From SSF14 sp037045585 (GTDB lineage Bacteria; Actinomycetota; Acidimicrobiia; Acidimicrobiales; Microtrichaceae), in contig JBAOIR010000076.1 in assembly GCA_037045585.1 (NCBI GenBank), positions 62,001-126,000 on the forward strand: 64,000 bases of DNA, read 5' to 3'. The translations under genes were made by a program, and so were the position numbers. Position 1 is the stretch's first letter. Every line of letters begins with the position of its first letter. The notes beneath the pieces were generated by a model that worked only from the letters and a program-made list of their open reading frames with translations, was not told where the DNA came from and made no database searches. This document shows, one piece after another, positions 61,314 through 64,000 of the stretch.

Positions 61314-63067
61314 TGTCGATGACCGACCCCACCAACGAGGCCCCCCGCGGTGGTGCCGCCGCCAACCTGGCGGCACTGAAGGATCGCGCCGGGAAGGTGA
61401 GCGGAGCGTTCGACCGCAAGCAACGCACCGTCATGGCCGCCGTGTTCGCCGCGACCATCGGGGCCGTGCTGGCGTTCTCGTTCCTCGGCAGCCGCACCGA
61501 CTGGGCACCGCTCATGACGAACCTGGCCGCCGACGACGCCTCGGCAGTCACGAAGCAGCTCGACTCACTCGGCACCGAATACCGCCTTGCCGACGGCGGC
61601 GCCACCGTCGAGGTCCCGAGCGACGTCGTCTACCAGACCCGCATCGACATCGCCTCGGTCGACATGCCGTCCTCGGGCAAGGTCGGCTACGGCATCTTGG
61701 ACAACCAGGACATCACCAGCTCGGAGTTCAGCCAGCGCATCGGCTTCCAGCGGGCGATGGAGGGCGAGCTCGCCAAGACCATCGAGGCGATCGACGGCGT
61801 CAACGTGGCGACCGTCCACCTGGCCATCCCGAAGAACGACACCTTTGCGCTCGACGAGCAGAAGGCAACGGCGTCGGTGATGGTGAAGACCGCTCCGGGC
61901 AAGACCCTCGCCGGCCGGCAGGTGCAGGCGATCGTCAACCTCGTCTCCGGTGGCATCGAGGGGCTGTCGCCCACCGACGTGACCGTCGCCGATGGCGAGG
62001 GCAACGTGCTCGCCGCTCCTGGCACCGCTCCCGGCAGCGGCGCCGGCGGCGACGCGGCCGAGATGACCAGCCACTACGAGACGACGCTGGCATCGTCCAT
62101 CGAGGACATGCTCGGCAGCGTGGTGGGCCCCGGCAAGGCCAAGGTCACCGTCGCCGCGGCGCTCGACTTCGACTCGACGTCGTCGACCACCGAGACCTAC
62201 TCCGCTCCCACCACGATCGTCGCCGGTGAAGCGCTGGCGGTGAACGAGTCGATCAAGACCGAGACGTACAGCGGTGACGGCACCGGCTCGGGAGCGGCCG
62301 GCATCCTCGGCCCCGACGGCCTCCCCCTCACCAGCTCGACCCAGGGAGCGGCCGGCGCGGCCGGTTCGGGGTACCAGCTGAACGAGAAGCAGGTGAACAA
62401 CGCCGTCAACAAGGTCGTCGAGAACACGAACAAGGCGCCCGGGGCCGTGGAGCGGTTGTCGGTCGCCGTGATCGTCGACGAGAAGGCGGTCGATGCCACC
62501 CAGCTGCCCGAGATCGAGCGCCTGGTCACGGCCGCCGCCGGACTCGACACCAGTGCGACCGGCCGCGCCGACACCATCGCCGTCTCACGCTTCAAGCTCG
62601 ACACGACGACCCAGGACCAGGTCGCCAAGGAGCTCGCCTTCCGCGACAAGGAGGCCGCCGCAGCTGCCAAGGCCGGCGCCCTCCCGATGCCGATCATCGC
62701 CGGCGTCGGGGGCCTGCTCCTCCTGCTCGCCATCGTCTTCTTCCTCCGCTCCCGCAAGAAGAAGAAGCGGACCCAGCAGCTCGATCTCGCACCGCTCGAG
62801 CTGGGCACCGGCAGTTCCGCACTGGCGGAGCAGGTCATCACGATCGATGCGACCCCCCGCCGGACGGCCACGGTCGACGACCCGACGGCGGTCCTCGCCG
62901 GCGTCGGGGCCGGCGGCATCGGGACCGGCGCGACCGCAGGCGCGACCACTGCCGATCCCGGTGTCGAGCGCCGTGAGGTGCTCGGCGACCTCATCGACAA
63001 CCAGCCCGACGAGGTGGCCCAGCTGCTCCGCTCGTGGCTCGGCGACCGCCGCGAGGTGACCCGGTGA
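61313..63067 (+). CDS. fliF: Flagellar MS-ring protein FliF
   Basis: This 584-residue protein has two spans (about residues 40-58 and 460-480). Signatures include LGSRTDWAPLMTNLAADDASAV, the ring-building QKATASVMVKTAPGKTLAGRQVQAI and VNLVSGGIEGLSPTDVTVAD, typical of FliF. The cytosolic C-terminus (EVLGDLIDNQPDEVAQLLRSWL) is the FliG-binding helix. It overlaps fliG (GTGA). Confidence 0.96.
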   Translation: MSMTDPTNEAPRGGAAANLAALKDRAGKVSGAFDRKQRTVMAAVFAATIGAVLAFSFLGSRTDWAPLMTNLAADDASAVTKQLDSLGTEYRLADGGATVEVPSDVVYQTRIDIASVDMPSSGKVGYGILDNQDITSSEFSQRIGFQRAMEGELAKTIEAIDGVNVATVHLAIPKNDTFALDEQKATASVMVKTAPGKTLAGRQVQAIVNLVSGGIEGLSPTDVTVADGEGNVLAAPGTAPGSGAGGDAAEMTSHYETTLASSIEDMLGSVVGPGKAKVTVAAALDFDSTSSTTETYSAPTTIVAGEALAVNESIKTETYSGDGTGSGAAGILGPDGLPLTSSTQGAAGAAGSGYQLNEKQVNNAVNKVVENTNKAPGAVERLSVAVIVDEKAVDATQLPEIERLVTAAAGLDTSATGRADTIAVSRFKLDTTTQDQVAKELAFRDKEAAAAAKAGALPMPIIAGVGGLLLLLAIVFFLRSRKKKKRTQQLDLAPLELGTGSSALAEQVITIDATPRRTATVDDPTAVLAGVGAGGIGTGATAGATTADPGVERREVLGDLIDNQPDEVAQLLRSWLGDRREVTR

Positions 63068-64000
63068 CCGCCGGCGCCTCCAGTGCGATCGCCGAGGTCG
63101 GCGAGGACATGCCCGGCGTCCGCAAGGTCGCTGTGCTGCTCATGAGCCTCGACACCGACCGCGCCGCCAAGTTGATCCGCGAGCTCGATCCCGACGACGT
63201 CGCCGCCGTCGCCGTCGAGCTCGAGCAGATGCAGCACCTGGGCGGAACGACCATCGACACCGTGATCGAGGACTTCGCCCGCACGGCCGCAGAACAGCGG
63301 CGCGACGTCCGCGGCGGGTCCGACTACGTCCGCCGGCTGCTCGAGATCAGCCTCGGGGCGGACGGGGCCGCCGAGGTCTACGACCAGTTGGGTGGCCGCG
63401 AGCGGTTCGGTTTCCTCGCCACGTTCGACATCCCGACCCTCGTCACGATGCTCTCCGACGAACATCCCCAGACGATCGCCGTCGTGCTCGCCCACCTCGC
63501 ACCGGATCGGGCGGCGCGCATCCTCGGCGGGTTCGAGGAGCCGGTGCAGTGCGAGATCGGCATCCACGTCGCGACCATGGAGCGCACCAACGCTGCCGCC
63601 GTCGACGCGATCGAGGAAGCGCTCCACGAACGCGCCGACGCGCTGTTGGCGCAGCAGACCGAAGGCGGCGTCGGCGGCGTCGACAGCCTCATCGCCATGT
63701 TGACCCGTTCGGACAAGGCCACCGAACGAGCCGTCCTCGCCGAACTCGAGCAGATCGACCCCGAGATGGCCGAAGAGGTTCGGGCGAAGCTGTTCACGTT
63801 CGAGGACATCGTCAGCCTCGACGACCGCGCCGTGCAGCAGATCCTCCGCCAGGTCGACACCCGTGGTCTCGCCGTGGCGCTCAAGGGCGTCGAGGACGTC
63901 GTCCGCAACAAGGTGCTCGGGAACATGAGCTCGCGTGCGTCGGAGAACCTCCTCGAGGAGATCGACATGCTCAAGGGCATCCGTGCCGCCGACGTCAAGG
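63064..64000 (+). CDS. fliG: Flagellar motor switch protein FliG, 3' end outside window
   Basis: The gene starts at GTG 63064 in the fliF stop, and 312 codons are present before the window ends. Domains are visible: N-terminal FliF-binding part (VRKVAVLLMSLDTDRAAKLIREL), middle domain EHPQTIAVVLAHL (the EHPQ motif) and the beginning of the C-terminal domain with charged torque residues (NMSSRASENLLEEIDML). The rest of the gene lies beyond the edge. Confidence 0.96.
   Translation, partial: MTAGASSAIAEVGEDMPGVRKVAVLLMSLDTDRAAKLIRELDPDDVAAVAVELEQMQHLGGTTIDTVIEDFARTAAEQRRDVRGGSDYVRRLLEISLGADGAAEVYDQLGGRERFGFLATFDIPTLVTMLSDEHPQTIAVVLAHLAPDRAARILGGFEEPVQCEIGIHVATMERTNAAAVDAIEEALHERADALLAQQTEGGVGGVDSLIAMLTRSDKATERAVLAELEQIDPEMAEEVRAKLFTFEDIVSLDDRAVQQILRQVDTRGLAVALKGVEDVVRNKVLGNMSSRASENLLEEIDMLKGIRAADVK

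Overview
This is a high-GC window from an actinobacterium. The pairing of Mycobacterium/Rhodococcus-like steroid and acyl-CoA catabolic genes with a full flagellar export and basal-body locus, F420-type oxidoreductases and a DUF222/HNH protein suggests the marine/soil class Acidimicrobiia (Ilumatobacter-like). That placement is inference from gene content, not from a marker gene. No rRNA, tRNA, CRISPR array or insertion sequence was seen, and no gene-free gap exceeds about 300 bases.

Region 1 (1-31 kb) is mainly catabolic: a thiolase end, an MFS carrier, short-chain dehydrogenases, acyl-CoA dehydrogenases (including a probable two-subunit pair), a FadA6-like thiolase, an ipdA-ipdB-ipdC-like set, an EchA20-like hydratase and a DUF35-thiolase pair. 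Together these look like the machinery that opens and degrades steroid rings C and D. Five intergenic sites carry the inverted repeat TCTGAC-N5-GTCAGA (or CTGAC-N5-GTCAG). All five lie just upstream of these genes and appear to define one regulon. A separate KstR-like site sits before the FadA6-like thiolase, and a third palindrome before a cytochrome P450 at 42.3 kb. Interspersed are a response regulator/histidine kinase pair beside an ABC exporter, two surface lipoproteins sharing one N-terminal module, an EAL-domain protein with a damaged active site, and a DUF222/HNH protein.

Region 2 (29-46 kb) is mixed: an aminotransferase, two glycosyltransferases, an intradiol dioxygenase-like lipoprotein, a TetR regulator with a sterol-desaturase-like hydroxylase downstream and a very long perfect palindrome upstream, a decayed protein kinase, an AarF/UbiB kinase, a MerR-thioredoxin operon with a classic MerR operator, a helicase, the P450 and a SnoaL-like gene, PurU, and an S1-domain protein.

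Region 3 (46.4-64 kb) is a flagellar locus. On the minus strand are flhB-flhA, an FlhF-like gene, fliW and csrA, preceded by fliR, and separately flgN-flgK-flgL. On the plus strand are flagellin, fliD, fliS, a small gene, then flgB-flgC-fliE-fliF-fliG (cut by the window end). Five sites match a sigma-28 (FliA) promoter, TCA(A/G)-N15-G(C/T)CGAT, one in front of each transcription unit. The csrA-fliW pair and GGA motifs in the flagellin leader suggest the CsrA-FliW-flagellin switch.

At least seven genes are interrupted by apparent single-base frameshifts, most at G/C runs. This pattern suggests consensus errors in the assembly as much as real gene decay, and affected entries are marked.
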